From Massilia sp. W12 (GTDB taxonomy: Bacteria > Pseudomonadota > Gammaproteobacteria > Burkholderiales > Burkholderiaceae_D): a stretch of 64,000 nt of DNA. A program made the position numbers and the translations under genes. Below the pieces are notes generated by a model. The model worked only from the letters and a program-made list of their open reading frames with translations, was not told the DNA's origin and did no database searches. Each line of letters opens with the position of its first letter. Position 1 is the first letter of the stretch. The stretch is taken from NCBI RefSeq assembly GCF_037300705.1, contig NZ_CP147776.1:806001-870000 (forward strand), given 5' to 3'. Positions 8,746-17,612 of this stretch are shown here, piece by piece.

Positions 8746-9681
8746 ATGTCCATCCAATGGTTCCCCGGTCACATGAATGCTGCGCGCAAAAAAGCCGCAG
8801 AGACGATGGAAGACACCGATTTGGTGATCGAAGTCCTGGATGCGCGCCTGCCGCTGGCGTCCAGCAACCCCATGGTCGAACAATTGCGCCTGCACCGACA
8901 GCGCCCCTGTTTGAAAATCCTGAACAAATCCGACCTGGCCGACCCGCAAGCCACCAGCGAATGGGCGGCTTACTTCCAGGCGCAAAAAGACACCCATGTG
9001 TTAGCCATCAGCTGTAAAAAGCCGGGCGATGTGAATAAAATCCCCGCCTTTTGCCAGCGCCTGGCCCCGCATCGCGGCGTACCGACCAAGCCGCTGCGCA
9101 TGATGATCATGGGCATTCCCAATGTCGGCAAATCCACCCTCATGAATGCGCTGTTGAAAAAGCGCGTCGCCAAAGTCGGCGATGAGCCGGCAGTCACCAA
9201 AACCCAACAGCGTTTGTATCTGGGCAAACACATGGTGCTGGTCGATACCCCCGGCATGCTGTGGCCGAAAATCGAGATGCCGGATGACGGCTTGATGCTG
9301 GCCGCATCCCATGCGGTAGGCGTGAATGCGATTGTGGAAGAAGAAGTGGCTGCCTTTTTGGGCGGCATCCTGCTCGAACGCTACCCGCAATTGCTCAGCA
9401 GCCGCTATGGCTTTGCCTGCGACGGACTGGATGGCGTGGGCGTGCTGGAACAGGTGGCGCAGCGGCGCGGTTTGCGCATCAAGGGCGGCGAATTCGATCT
9501 GGAAAAAGCCTCCCATGTTCTGCTGGTGGACTATCGCAGCGGCGCTTTAGGCCGCATCAGCCTGGAAACCCCGCGCAGCCGCCAGGCCGCGCTGGAACGC
9601 TTTGCCAGCGAGCGCGCAGAATATGAGCGCCGCCAGGCCGAACAGCAGCAGGCGCGCGCCGAATTGGAGCAAGCCGGGTGA
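8746..9681 (+). CDS. rbgA: Ribosome biogenesis GTPase YlqF/RbgA
   Basis: A 311-residue circularly permuted GTPase. The G4 motif (LNKSD, residues 59-63) precedes G1 (GIPNVGKST, 123-131) and G3 (DTPG, 167-170), the order that defines the YlqF/MTG1 family. It starts with the conserved IQWFPGHM. Bacillus RbgA acts late in 50S subunit assembly and is GTPase-activated by the ribosome; the role here is by homology. ATG 8746 is preferred over a TTG nine bases upstream. The C-terminal helix is rich in Glu, Arg and Gln. Confidence 0.92.
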   Translation: MSIQWFPGHMNAARKKAAETMEDTDLVIEVLDARLPLASSNPMVEQLRLHRQRPCLKILNKSDLADPQATSEWAAYFQAQKDTHVLAISCKKPGDVNKIPAFCQRLAPHRGVPTKPLRMMIMGIPNVGKSTLMNALLKKRVAKVGDEPAVTKTQQRLYLGKHMVLVDTPGMLWPKIEMPDDGLMLAASHAVGVNAIVEEEVAAFLGGILLERYPQLLSSRYGFACDGLDGVGVLEQVAQRRGLRIKGGEFDLEKASHVLLVDYRSGALGRISLETPRSRQAALERFASERAEYERRQAEQQQARAELEQAG

Positions 9682-9721
9682 TATGCTGAAATCTGCGCGC
9701 CACCCTGGCAACGCCGCAGCA

Positions 9722-9743
9722 GGCGCGCACTGCCGCGCCTTTT
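9722..9743 (+). terminator. Short terminator-like hairpin after rbgA
   Basis: GGCGCG (9722-9727) and CGCGCC (9734-9739) pair around six bases and are followed by TTTT. The U-tract is short, so efficiency is uncertain. Confidence 0.5.
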
Positions 9744-9823
9744 GCCCCGTTGTGAAAAGCTGACAGCAGCCCGCCGCAACAAAGAAATTCCCGCCTTTAT
9801 TTTTCCCCTATGGTGAAATCAAC

Positions 9824-9900
9824 CTATCATGCATGATAGCGGCATTGCTTATATGTATTGAATATGGTACGTATTAAAATAGTAATAAATTAACCATATT
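9824..9900. promoter_or_regulatory. AT-rich control region of the type I secretion operon with a 16-base palindrome
   Basis: CTATCATGCATGATAG (9824-9839) is a perfect palindrome. About 20 bases on, AATATGGT (9861-9868) pairs with ACCATATT (9893-9900). The DNA between is unusually AT-rich for this genome and contains several -10-like elements. The first gene starts at 9975. The operon encodes its own HTH protein, which is an obvious candidate to bind here. Confidence 0.55.
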
Positions 9901-9974
9901 TATTTGAAAGCTATGCCCGAATCAGCAATCCGGGCCGGACTTGCGCCGGCCCCTGCCAGCAAAGGGGAGCAGGC

Positions 9975-12032
9975 ATGCGTGTTAACCGGGGTAAGGCAAA
10001 CAGGGGATTCGCCGGCGGGCCGCTTGGCCGCTGGTGCGCCGTGTTGCTGCCCTTGTTGTGCAGCGCCTGCTTAAGCCAGCGCGCCGCTTACCATGTGCCG
10101 CCGATTGAACTGCCGGCCAGCTATGCGCAAGCGCCCGGCGCCGCCGACCCGCGCAGCGCCGTGCTGCAAGTCGCCGGCCTGGCGCCGGAATTGGACGAGT
10201 GGTGGAAACAGTTGGGCAGCGCAGAATTGGAGCGGCTGGTTGCGCAAGCCTTGCAACATAATCCCGATCTGAAAATCGCCAATCTGCGCATGGAACAGGC
10301 GCAATTGCGCGTCAATCAGGCGGCTGGCGCGCGCTGGCCGGAACTCAATCTGCCGCTGCAAGCCAAGAGCGAAGCGCCAGAAGATGGCCTGGGGTCCTTG
10401 CGGCCCGGCCAGCCCAGTAAAACTCAGCATACCTATCAACTCGGTTTGCGTCTGGATTGGCAACCCGATATCTGGGGCGAAAAACAAGCCGGTCTGGATG
10501 CCACCCGCATGCAGTGGTACCGCGCCCTGTTTCAGCGCGACGATACGCGCCGCCAACTATTGGCCAGTCTGGCCAACGCCTATATTGAATACCTGAGTTT
10601 GAACGACCGTCTGCGCGTGGCGCGAGAAATCGGCCAATTGCTGGAAGGCATGCTGCTGGCCGTGCAGGCGCGCTATGACAGGCAGGACGCCACCATCACC
10701 GAACTCGAACAGCAGCGCGCCGCCGTGTATGCGGTGCGCGCCACCATGCCGGCGCTCGAATTGCAACGCGCCGAAAGCCTGCACGCCCTGCAATTTCTGA
10801 GCGGCACAGCACAGCCGCTGCAACTCTCCGACGCCGGCCTGGACTCCTTGCGCGCGCCGCAAGTCGCCCCCGGTCTGCCTGCGCTGTTACTGCTGCGGCG
10901 GCCTGATATCCGCGTGCTGGAAGCGCGTTTGCTGGGAGCGGATGCGGATATCGATGTGGCGCGCGCGCGCATTTTGCCAAGCTTCGATTTGTCCATGCAA
11001 TACGGCATGGGGTCGCATGTGTTGAGCGAATTGTTTTCTCCCCAGGCGCGGCTGTGGAATGTGGTGACGAATTTGTCGGCGAATATTTTCGATGGCGGCA
11101 AACGGCGCGCCGAAGTTGATTATGCCCGCTCAGTACACCGCGAAATGGTGGAAAGCTATATGCGCGTGATCTATCTGGCCATGCGCGAAGTCAATTCCGC
11201 CCTGACCAGCGTGGATACAGCAAAACAGCGCGCCGGCTTACAGCAAGTGGCGGTGGACGCCTCGCTGCGCGCCTGGCAACACAGCCGCCGCGCCTGGGAC
11301 GCCGGCGCACTCGATACCGCCAGCCTGCTGGAAGCCGAGCGCAGTTATCAACGCAATCTGGATGAAAGCTTACGGATCCGGCAAGAACATTTGCGCGGTC
11401 TGGTCAATCTGTTTGCCGCCTTGGGCGGCGGTGTCACGCCGCAGGCCGCGCTGCCAGGGCAGGGCAGCCGGCCACAACAGCACTATTTACAAGCCAGCGT
11501 CTTGCTGGCGCCGGCCAGCCATGCGGCCAAAGCGCACAGCGCAAGACTGGATGGGCAAAGCGCAGCGCCATCCGCCCCTGAGACGCAGGCCAGCACGCCG
11601 CCAGAGCAAGAGCCGGCGCGCCTGAGCGCTCCCGGACTGGCCTTGCGGCAGGCCGGGGAAGCGGTTTGGATTGCCGAGCTGGGCGCGCTGGGACAGCGCG
11701 CGGATGCGGCGCAACTCTGGCGCCAGCTGCGCCAGCGCTTCCCGCAGGAAATGCAAGAGCGGCAATTGCTGATGCGCAAAGTGGGCGGCAGATTACTCGC
11801 CTACGCCGGCAATTTCAGCAGCATCGAAGAAGGTGAACAATGGTGTGAAACGCTGCGGGAAATATTGCCTGCCTGCCAGATTTTGCCGGCCCAAGCGATT
11901 GGCGGCCAATCCGCTCCGCTCAAAATGAGCACCGTGCTCGGCGCCAGTGAAGCGCAGTCGCAGGACATGCCCAGGATGCCGGATCTGATGGGCAGCATGG
12001 CGCAGGAGGCAGCCGATGGCGCGCGCCAATGA
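9975..12032 (+). CDS. NodT/TolC-type outer-membrane efflux lipoprotein with C-terminal SPOR-like domain
   Basis: A 685-residue protein that should form the outer-membrane duct of the exporter. It has a signal peptide ending in a lipobox-like LLCSAC (C32). Two outer-membrane-efflux repeats run from about residues 70 to 490, with the family's ELDEWWKQLGSAELERLVAQAL start and the LLLRRPDIRVLEARLLGADADIDVARARILPSFDL segment. A low-complexity linker (490-560) follows, then residues 560-637 (EAVWIAELGAL...CETLREILPACQIL), which look like a SPOR peptidoglycan-binding fold. Most TolC and NodT proteins stop near 480, so the tail is unusual and may anchor the duct at denuded glycan. It overlaps the next gene by 17 bases. 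Confidence 0.85.
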   Translation: MRVNRGKANRGFAGGPLGRWCAVLLPLLCSACLSQRAAYHVPPIELPASYAQAPGAADPRSAVLQVAGLAPELDEWWKQLGSAELERLVAQALQHNPDLKIANLRMEQAQLRVNQAAGARWPELNLPLQAKSEAPEDGLGSLRPGQPSKTQHTYQLGLRLDWQPDIWGEKQAGLDATRMQWYRALFQRDDTRRQLLASLANAYIEYLSLNDRLRVAREIGQLLEGMLLAVQARYDRQDATITELEQQRAAVYAVRATMPALELQRAESLHALQFLSGTAQPLQLSDAGLDSLRAPQVAPGLPALLLLRRPDIRVLEARLLGADADIDVARARILPSFDLSMQYGMGSHVLSELFSPQARLWNVVTNLSANIFDGGKRRAEVDYARSVHREMVESYMRVIYLAMREVNSALTSVDTAKQRAGLQQVAVDASLRAWQHSRRAWDAGALDTASLLEAERSYQRNLDESLRIRQEHLRGLVNLFAALGGGVTPQAALPGQGSRPQQHYLQASVLLAPASHAAKAHSARLDGQSAAPSAPETQASTPPEQEPARLSAPGLALRQAGEAVWIAELGALGQRADAAQLWRQLRQRFPQEMQERQLLMRKVGGRLLAYAGNFSSIEEGEQWCETLREILPACQILPAQAIGGQSAPLKMSTVLGASEAQSQDMPRMPDLMGSMAQEAADGARQ

Positions 12033-13692
12033 ACTCAGCACAGCGCAAAATGACACCGATGGCCTGACCCCGCGTCAGCGCCAGATTTTGCAGCTGCTCA
12101 GTGAAGGCAAGGTGAATAAAGAAATCGCCCAGGAATTGCAAATCGGCGTCGGCACCGTGAAACAACATGTGGTGGCTTTATTCAAACGGCTGCACGTCAG
12201 CAACCGCGCGATGGCGGTGGCGCGCAGCAAACAGCAAGCCCCGCGCAGCGTCTTCACCAGCCAGCCGCAAGACACCATTCTGCAGCGCCGCCCCTGCCTG
12301 ATTTTATGCATCGAATTGCCGCCCGCGCATGCCCGCTTGCGCCAATTGCACGGCCACCTGGCCGGCTGCGCCTATCAATATGATGCGCTGCTGCTGGCGC
12401 GCAAAGGGCATGTGCTGGAAATGGTGTTCGGCCTTTCGCGCATCAGCGAAAACGAAGCCATCAAAATACTGGCCCTGCTGCAAACCCTCTACCCGCTGGC
12501 CGGCAGTCTGCGCGCCGTGCTGTCCGCCGGCCTCTTGTGCGCCAGCATGTACAGTCAGGGCGGATGGAGCGGCGAAGCGATTGCCGGGGCCAGTCTGGGG
12601 CGCGCGCGTGAATTATTGCGCCAGACCAAGCCGGAACAATTACTCATCGCCAGCCCCTGCTGTCAATTACTCGAAGCGCTGGGCATGATCGACCCGCAAA
12701 CCCTGAGCCAGCACAGCCAGGCCGACGGCCACGCCTGCTTTGAGCTGGACGGCCTGCACATGTTGTATTGGCGCGGCGAGCGGCCCGCTTGCGCGCGCGC
12801 AGGCCGGGAACAGGAATGGGCCATGCTGAGCCAGGCGCTGGAACGCATGTTTGCGCCGCGCAAAGCGGCGCAACCCTGTCCCTTGCTGCTGCTGTCGGGC
12901 GAAACCGGGATGGGAAAATCGATGCTGTGCCGCGAATTGGCGAATCTGGCCTTGGCGCGCCAATTGCCGCTCATGTTTTTACGCGTGGTGGCAGACGTTG
13001 ACGGCGTGTTTTTGCATGATGTGATTTGCGGCGTCAGCGCCGATTGCGCCAAGCTGGAACAGATCTGGCGCGGGCACGGCCTGTGCATCATCGATGATTT
13101 GCATCTACTGCCGCCGGCGCAGCAAATCGAGCTGATTCATACCGTGCAACAGCGCGCCAGCCTGTTGCTGCTGAGTGCGCGCCGCTTTGTCCCCGCCTTG
13201 GGGACTTTGGCGCCGGTGCAGGCCGACTTGCGCTTGCAACACCTGCCCCCGGCGGCGATCCAGGACTTAATCAGCACTGTCTGGCGCCAGGAAGCCGGCC
13301 AGCACACCCTGGGGCGGCAACAATTGCAACAACTCTGCGAGCTGGCCGGCGGCGTGCCGCTGTTTGCGCTTGAGCTGGCGCGCCATTGCAAACGGCGCGG
13401 CGTGCAAAGCGGGCCGGAACGCCGCAACACCCCCGGCCTGACCCTGGCCCTGATTGTGTGCGCCCGGCTGGACGAATTGCAACTCGATTGCCGCCTGTTG
13501 CAAATGGCGGCATGCAACCCCGGCATCACGCGCAACGCCTGGCTGCAAGCCGGCGGGGCCGAAAGCGCATTGCAACTGGCGATCGCCAGCGGAGTGCTGC
13601 GCGGCAGCGGCAGCGGGGCAGAAATGCGCCTGCAGATCGCGCACCCGATGGTGGAAATGGTGCTGGCCTGGCTGGCGGAGGGCTGCCTGTGA
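12016..13692 (+). CDS. Regulator with N-terminal LuxR-type HTH and C-terminal AAA/STAND-like ATPase
   Basis: A 558-residue protein. Residues 16-70 are a LuxR/NarL HTH (LTPRQRQILQLLSEGKVNKEIAQELQ). The middle is of unknown type. Near residue 295 comes a Walker A motif (SGETGMGKSML) and near 357 a Walker B-like CIIDDLHLL, as in LAL/STAND or Orc-type ATPases. In LAL regulators the HTH is normally C-terminal, so this order is reversed. Lying inside the secretion operon, overlapping genes on both sides, it probably controls expression of the exporter or its substrate; that is inference. The stop overlaps the GTG start of the ABC exporter (GTGA). Confidence 0.75.
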   Translation: MARANELSTAQNDTDGLTPRQRQILQLLSEGKVNKEIAQELQIGVGTVKQHVVALFKRLHVSNRAMAVARSKQQAPRSVFTSQPQDTILQRRPCLILCIELPPAHARLRQLHGHLAGCAYQYDALLLARKGHVLEMVFGLSRISENEAIKILALLQTLYPLAGSLRAVLSAGLLCASMYSQGGWSGEAIAGASLGRARELLRQTKPEQLLIASPCCQLLEALGMIDPQTLSQHSQADGHACFELDGLHMLYWRGERPACARAGREQEWAMLSQALERMFAPRKAAQPCPLLLLSGETGMGKSMLCRELANLALARQLPLMFLRVVADVDGVFLHDVICGVSADCAKLEQIWRGHGLCIIDDLHLLPPAQQIELIHTVQQRASLLLLSARRFVPALGTLAPVQADLRLQHLPPAAIQDLISTVWRQEAGQHTLGRQQLQQLCELAGGVPLFALELARHCKRRGVQSGPERRNTPGLTLALIVCARLDELQLDCRLLQMAACNPGITRNAWLQAGGAESALQLAIASGVLRGSGSGAEMRLQIAHPMVEMVLAWLAEGCL

Positions 13693-16600
13693 AACGGCTC
13701 GCCAATCTGTTTGCCGCCGCCAGCGCCAATCCATTCATGCGCCAGGACAGCAGTGCGCGAGCGCAAGACAGCGCGCCCGATACCGCCCTGCGTTCAGCCT
13801 TGCACAGCATCTGGCATTCGCCCGATCTGCGCCGCATGCTGCCCTGGATTGGCCTGGCAGCGCTGCTGGCCAATTTGCTGGCCGTGGTTTTACCCATGGC
13901 CATGCTGCAAATCATGGATCGCGTGGTCGCCAATAAATCGCTCGACACACTGTTTTTCCTGGTGCTGGGCATCTTGCTGGCGATTTTGCTGGAAGAAATT
14001 TTGCGCTCCATGAACGGCATGATCACTGCCTGGCTGGGGGCGCGTTTTGAACACGCCATGAGCAATCGCGCCTTGGCCCATTTACTGTATATGCCGCTGG
14101 AAACCTACCAAAAACAGGAATCCGGCAGCTATTCAGAAAAAATTCAAGCCGCCTCACGCGTCGCCGAATTTTATTCCGGGCAAGCCTTGCTGGTGCTGTT
14201 TGACCTCCCGTTTTCCCTGCTGTTTTTGGGCCTGATCATGTTCATTGGCGGGCCATTGGCGATTTTGCCGCTGATCTTGCTGATGGTGTTCGGCCTGGTG
14301 GTGATCCGCTTTGCGCGCTGGCTGCGCCAATTGATCATCGAACGGCAAAACCTGGATGAGCGCCGCTTTTCCTTTCTCGAAGAAGTATTGGCGAATATTG
14401 TCTCAGTCAAAGTGATGGCCCTGGAGCCGCAATTACAGCGCCGTTACGAGCGCCTGGAAGAGGCCAATGCCGGCATGGGACAGAGCCTGACCCACGCCAA
14501 CAATCTGGCCGCCAGCATGGGTGGCCTGTTTGCGCAATTGATGATCATTGGCATTATTTTCGGCGGCAGCTTGCTGGTGATGCGCGGCAATATGACGCCT
14601 GGCGCACTATCGGCCTGCATGATGCTGTCAGTGCGCGCACTGCAACCGCTGACCCGCTCACTCGCGGTCTGGCTGCGCTATCAATTGTTTATTGAAGCGC
14701 GCCAGCGACTGGATCAGATATTGCATCAGCCGGTGGCGCAGGAAATGGGGCGTCCCGCCTTGCTGCCATTGCAGCAAAATCTGCGCCTGCAAGATGTCTG
14801 CATGCAAAAAGAAAACGGTCAGACCCTGTTTCAGCATCTCTCGCTTGAATTGGCGGCGGGCGAATGCATCGCCATCAGCGGCGACAGCGGATCCGGCAAA
14901 AGCTGCCTGCTGTCATTGTTGAACGGCTCGCTGCGCCCGGCGCAGGGACGGGTGCAGATCGACGGCGTGGATCTGCACAGTTTTGATGTGGCCAGCGTGG
15001 CGCAGGAAATCGGCCTGCTGGCGCAAAGGCCGACCATTTTTTCCGGCACCGTGCTGGAAAACATGACCATGTTTCAACCCGGGCTGAACCGCGAAGCGCA
15101 ACAAATCGCCGTCCAGCTCGGCCTGGAACGCATCGTCGCCGCCATGCCGATGGGCTATGAAACGCGGCTGTCCGAAGGCGTGACAGAAATTATCCCGGAA
15201 GGCGTGCGCCAATTGATATGCATGGTGCGCGTGATGGTGCAAAAACCCTCAGTCCTGCTGTTTGACGAAGCCAACACCTCGCTCGACATGGACGCCGACC
15301 GCCTGCTGCAAAACTACCTGCGCAGCCAGCAAGGCAAAATGGCCATGGTACTGGTGACGCACCGCCCCTCACTCGCCGCGCTCGCCACGCGCCGCCTGTA
15401 TCTGTATGACGGCGCCCTGCACACCGAAGCCGCGCCGGAAAGCGTGACGCCGGAAATCGAAAACCACGACCACGACATACCGCCGCAGCCGCAGCAAAGC
15501 GAAAGCCTGGAGCAATTTGTGCAAAGGCATTTCCAACAAAGCTCAGACTTTTCCGCATGCCTGATTCCGCTGCTGCGCGCCTTGCAATGGCAGGAAGACC
15601 GGCGCGAACTGGCCGAAGCCATCCCGCATCTATCCGGCCAGCTCGACTTAACCGGCCTGTGCATGCTGATGTCGAATCTGGCCTGGCAGGCGCACGCATT
15701 TAACAGCAGCCTGCGCGAATTGGATGCGCGCCTGTTGCCGGTCTTATACATACCGCCGCACGCGCCGGCCTGCGTGATCCTGGCGCGCAACGAACAAGGC
15801 TGGCTGGTCTGGGACGCCGCATCGCAGAGTGAAATCGTGTTGCCGGCAGACGAGCGGCGGCAAGTGGCGTGCATGTTATTCCGCGCCGGCGAAATCGAAC
15901 ACCTGACCCCGGCCAATAAAAGCTGGATCGCCGAATTATTCTGGAAACAGCGCAGACAGGTCGGCACCGCATTCGGACTGTCCCTGCTGGCGACATTTCT
16001 GGCGCTCGCGCCGCCCCTGTTTGTCGCCAGTATTTATGATCGCGTGATTCCTGCCGGCGATATGCGTTTGGGCATGTTATTGCTGCTCGGCGCGCTGCTG
16101 GCGGTGGCCTTGGAATGGCGCATGCGCGGACTGCGCAGCCGCATCATGGCTTTCTTCGGCGGGCGCAGCGAATTCTTATTGGGCATCGGCATTTTTGATC
16201 ACATTATCAGCCTGCAAACCGCCAGCATGGACGGAATTTCAGTGACACGCCAACTCGGCCGCATCAAAAATCTGGAAAGCTTGCGCGACATCTTCCTCGG
16301 CCCCCTGGCGCTGCTGGCGTTTGAATTGCCCAGCAGCCTGATTTTATTACTGGCGATAGGACTGATCAGTCCCTGGCTCAGCCTGGTGGTATGTTGCACC
16401 GCCGCCTTATTCACCGTGCTTGGCCTGATTTCGCACCATTTCGGCCATGCGATTGCCGGCAACGCCAGCAATCTGGTCAGCGAACGCAATGAATTCCTCA
16501 ACGAATTGTTAAGCCATATGCGGGCGCTGCGCAACGCCGGCGCGCAACAAGCCTGGCTGCAACGTTTTCGCGATTTGTCAGGCGCAGCGGTGATGGCGAA

Positions 16601-17612
16601 TTTCGCCAGCAACCGGCGCCAAGCCCTGTTTAACAGTTGCGGCCAGCTGCTGGGCGTATGCGCCGGCGTGGCCACCCTGGCCACCTCATCCTTGCTGGCG
16701 ATCAATGGCGTCTTGAGCGGCGGCGCCATGATCGCCTCGATGATGATCGTCTGGCGGCTGGTGGGGCCGATGCAAGGCATGTTCAACGCCGGCATGACCC
16801 TGGTGCGGGTGCGCACCACCATGCGCCAGATTGAAAACCTGATGCACCTGAAAGGCGAGCGCGACGGCGGCGCGCGGCAGGCGATCCGTCCCCAATTTCA
16901 AGGTAATTTGAATTTCCAGCGCGTCTCATTCCGCTACGCAAATGACGCCGACCCGGCTTTGCTGGGAATTAATATGAAGATCGACTTTGGCCAATTCATC
17001 ATCGTCACCGGCCCGAATGGCTGTGGCAAATCGAGCTTGTTGAAACTGGTGGTGCGCCTGTATCAACCGCAAGCCGGGCAAATCCGGCTGGACAATGCCG
17101 ACATCCGCCAACTTTCCGCCGCCGACCTGCGCGCCCGCATCGCCTATATGCCGCAGCAATGCGAACTGTTTCACGGCACAGTAGCGCAAAATCTGCGCCT
17201 GGCCCATCCCGGCGCCTCAGACGCGGAAATCGACTGGGCATTGCAAATGGCCGGCTTGAGCGAAGATGTGGCAGCGTTGGCGCAAGGTAAACACACCCGC
17301 ATTTCCAACAGCAGCGCCGAATTGCTGCCCAACGGATTTCGCCAACGCCTGTCCCTGGCGCGGACAATCTTAAAGCCGGTGAATCTGGTGTTGCTGGATG
17401 AACCGGGCAAGGGCATGGATGAAACCGGTGAGCAAGCCCTGCTGCGCTGCCTCAACTACTGGCGCGGCAAAGCCACGATTTTGATGGTGTCACACAGACC
17501 GGGACATATGCGCCTGGCCGACCTGGTGTTATACATGGAACATGGCGCGATCAGCGCCGCCGGCCGCTTTGAGCAAATCAAAGACAAAGTATTGGGAGGG
17601 GGACGGAAATGA
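13689..17612 (+). CDS. Double-length type I secretion ABC exporter (TMD-NBD-C39-like-TMD-NBD)
   Basis: A 1307-residue inner-membrane protein that contains two complete half-transporters. TMD1 (about 50-300) and NBD1 have Walker A GDSGSGKS near 398, Walker B VLLFDEA near 520 and an H-loop THRP near 555. Residues 590-720 resemble a C39-like domain without an obvious catalytic cysteine in the usual place. TMD2 (755-1050) and NBD2 follow, with Walker A GPNGCGKSS near 1107, Walker B VLLDEPG near 1233 and SHRP near 1267. Both signature motifs are degenerate (IPEGVRQ, LPNGFRQ instead of LSGGQRQ). I set the start at GTG 13689, overlapping the previous stop; the frame is open upstream to 13386, but that lies inside the regulator gene. 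Usual exporters of this type are homodimers of about 700 residues. Confidence 0.88.
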   Translation: MKRLANLFAAASANPFMRQDSSARAQDSAPDTALRSALHSIWHSPDLRRMLPWIGLAALLANLLAVVLPMAMLQIMDRVVANKSLDTLFFLVLGILLAILLEEILRSMNGMITAWLGARFEHAMSNRALAHLLYMPLETYQKQESGSYSEKIQAASRVAEFYSGQALLVLFDLPFSLLFLGLIMFIGGPLAILPLILLMVFGLVVIRFARWLRQLIIERQNLDERRFSFLEEVLANIVSVKVMALEPQLQRRYERLEEANAGMGQSLTHANNLAASMGGLFAQLMIIGIIFGGSLLVMRGNMTPGALSACMMLSVRALQPLTRSLAVWLRYQLFIEARQRLDQILHQPVAQEMGRPALLPLQQNLRLQDVCMQKENGQTLFQHLSLELAAGECIAISGDSGSGKSCLLSLLNGSLRPAQGRVQIDGVDLHSFDVASVAQEIGLLAQRPTIFSGTVLENMTMFQPGLNREAQQIAVQLGLERIVAAMPMGYETRLSEGVTEIIPEGVRQLICMVRVMVQKPSVLLFDEANTSLDMDADRLLQNYLRSQQGKMAMVLVTHRPSLAALATRRLYLYDGALHTEAAPESVTPEIENHDHDIPPQPQQSESLEQFVQRHFQQSSDFSACLIPLLRALQWQEDRRELAEAIPHLSGQLDLTGLCMLMSNLAWQAHAFNSSLRELDARLLPVLYIPPHAPACVILARNEQGWLVWDAASQSEIVLPADERRQVACMLFRAGEIEHLTPANKSWIAELFWKQRRQVGTAFGLSLLATFLALAPPLFVASIYDRVIPAGDMRLGMLLLLGALLAVALEWRMRGLRSRIMAFFGGRSEFLLGIGIFDHIISLQTASMDGISVTRQLGRIKNLESLRDIFLGPLALLAFELPSSLILLLAIGLISPWLSLVVCCTAALFTVLGLISHHFGHAIAGNASNLVSERNEFLNELLSHMRALRNAGAQQAWLQRFRDLSGAAVMANFASNRRQALFNSCGQLLGVCAGVATLATSSLLAINGVLSGGAMIASMMIVWRLVGPMQGMFNAGMTLVRVRTTMRQIENLMHLKGERDGGARQAIRPQFQGNLNFQRVSFRYANDADPALLGINMKIDFGQFIIVTGPNGCGKSSLLKLVVRLYQPQAGQIRLDNADIRQLSAADLRARIAYMPQQCELFHGTVAQNLRLAHPGASDAEIDWALQMAGLSEDVAALAQGKHTRISNSSAELLPNGFRQRLSLARTILKPVNLVLLDEPGKGMDETGEQALLRCLNYWRGKATILMVSHRPGHMRLADLVLYMEHGAISAAGRFEQIKDKVLGGGRK

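Noticed and set aside
13386-13688. Upstream extension of the ABC exporter frame
   Set aside because: It overlaps the regulator gene in another frame, is Arg-rich and unlike transporters; the GTG at 13689 is coupled to the regulator stop.
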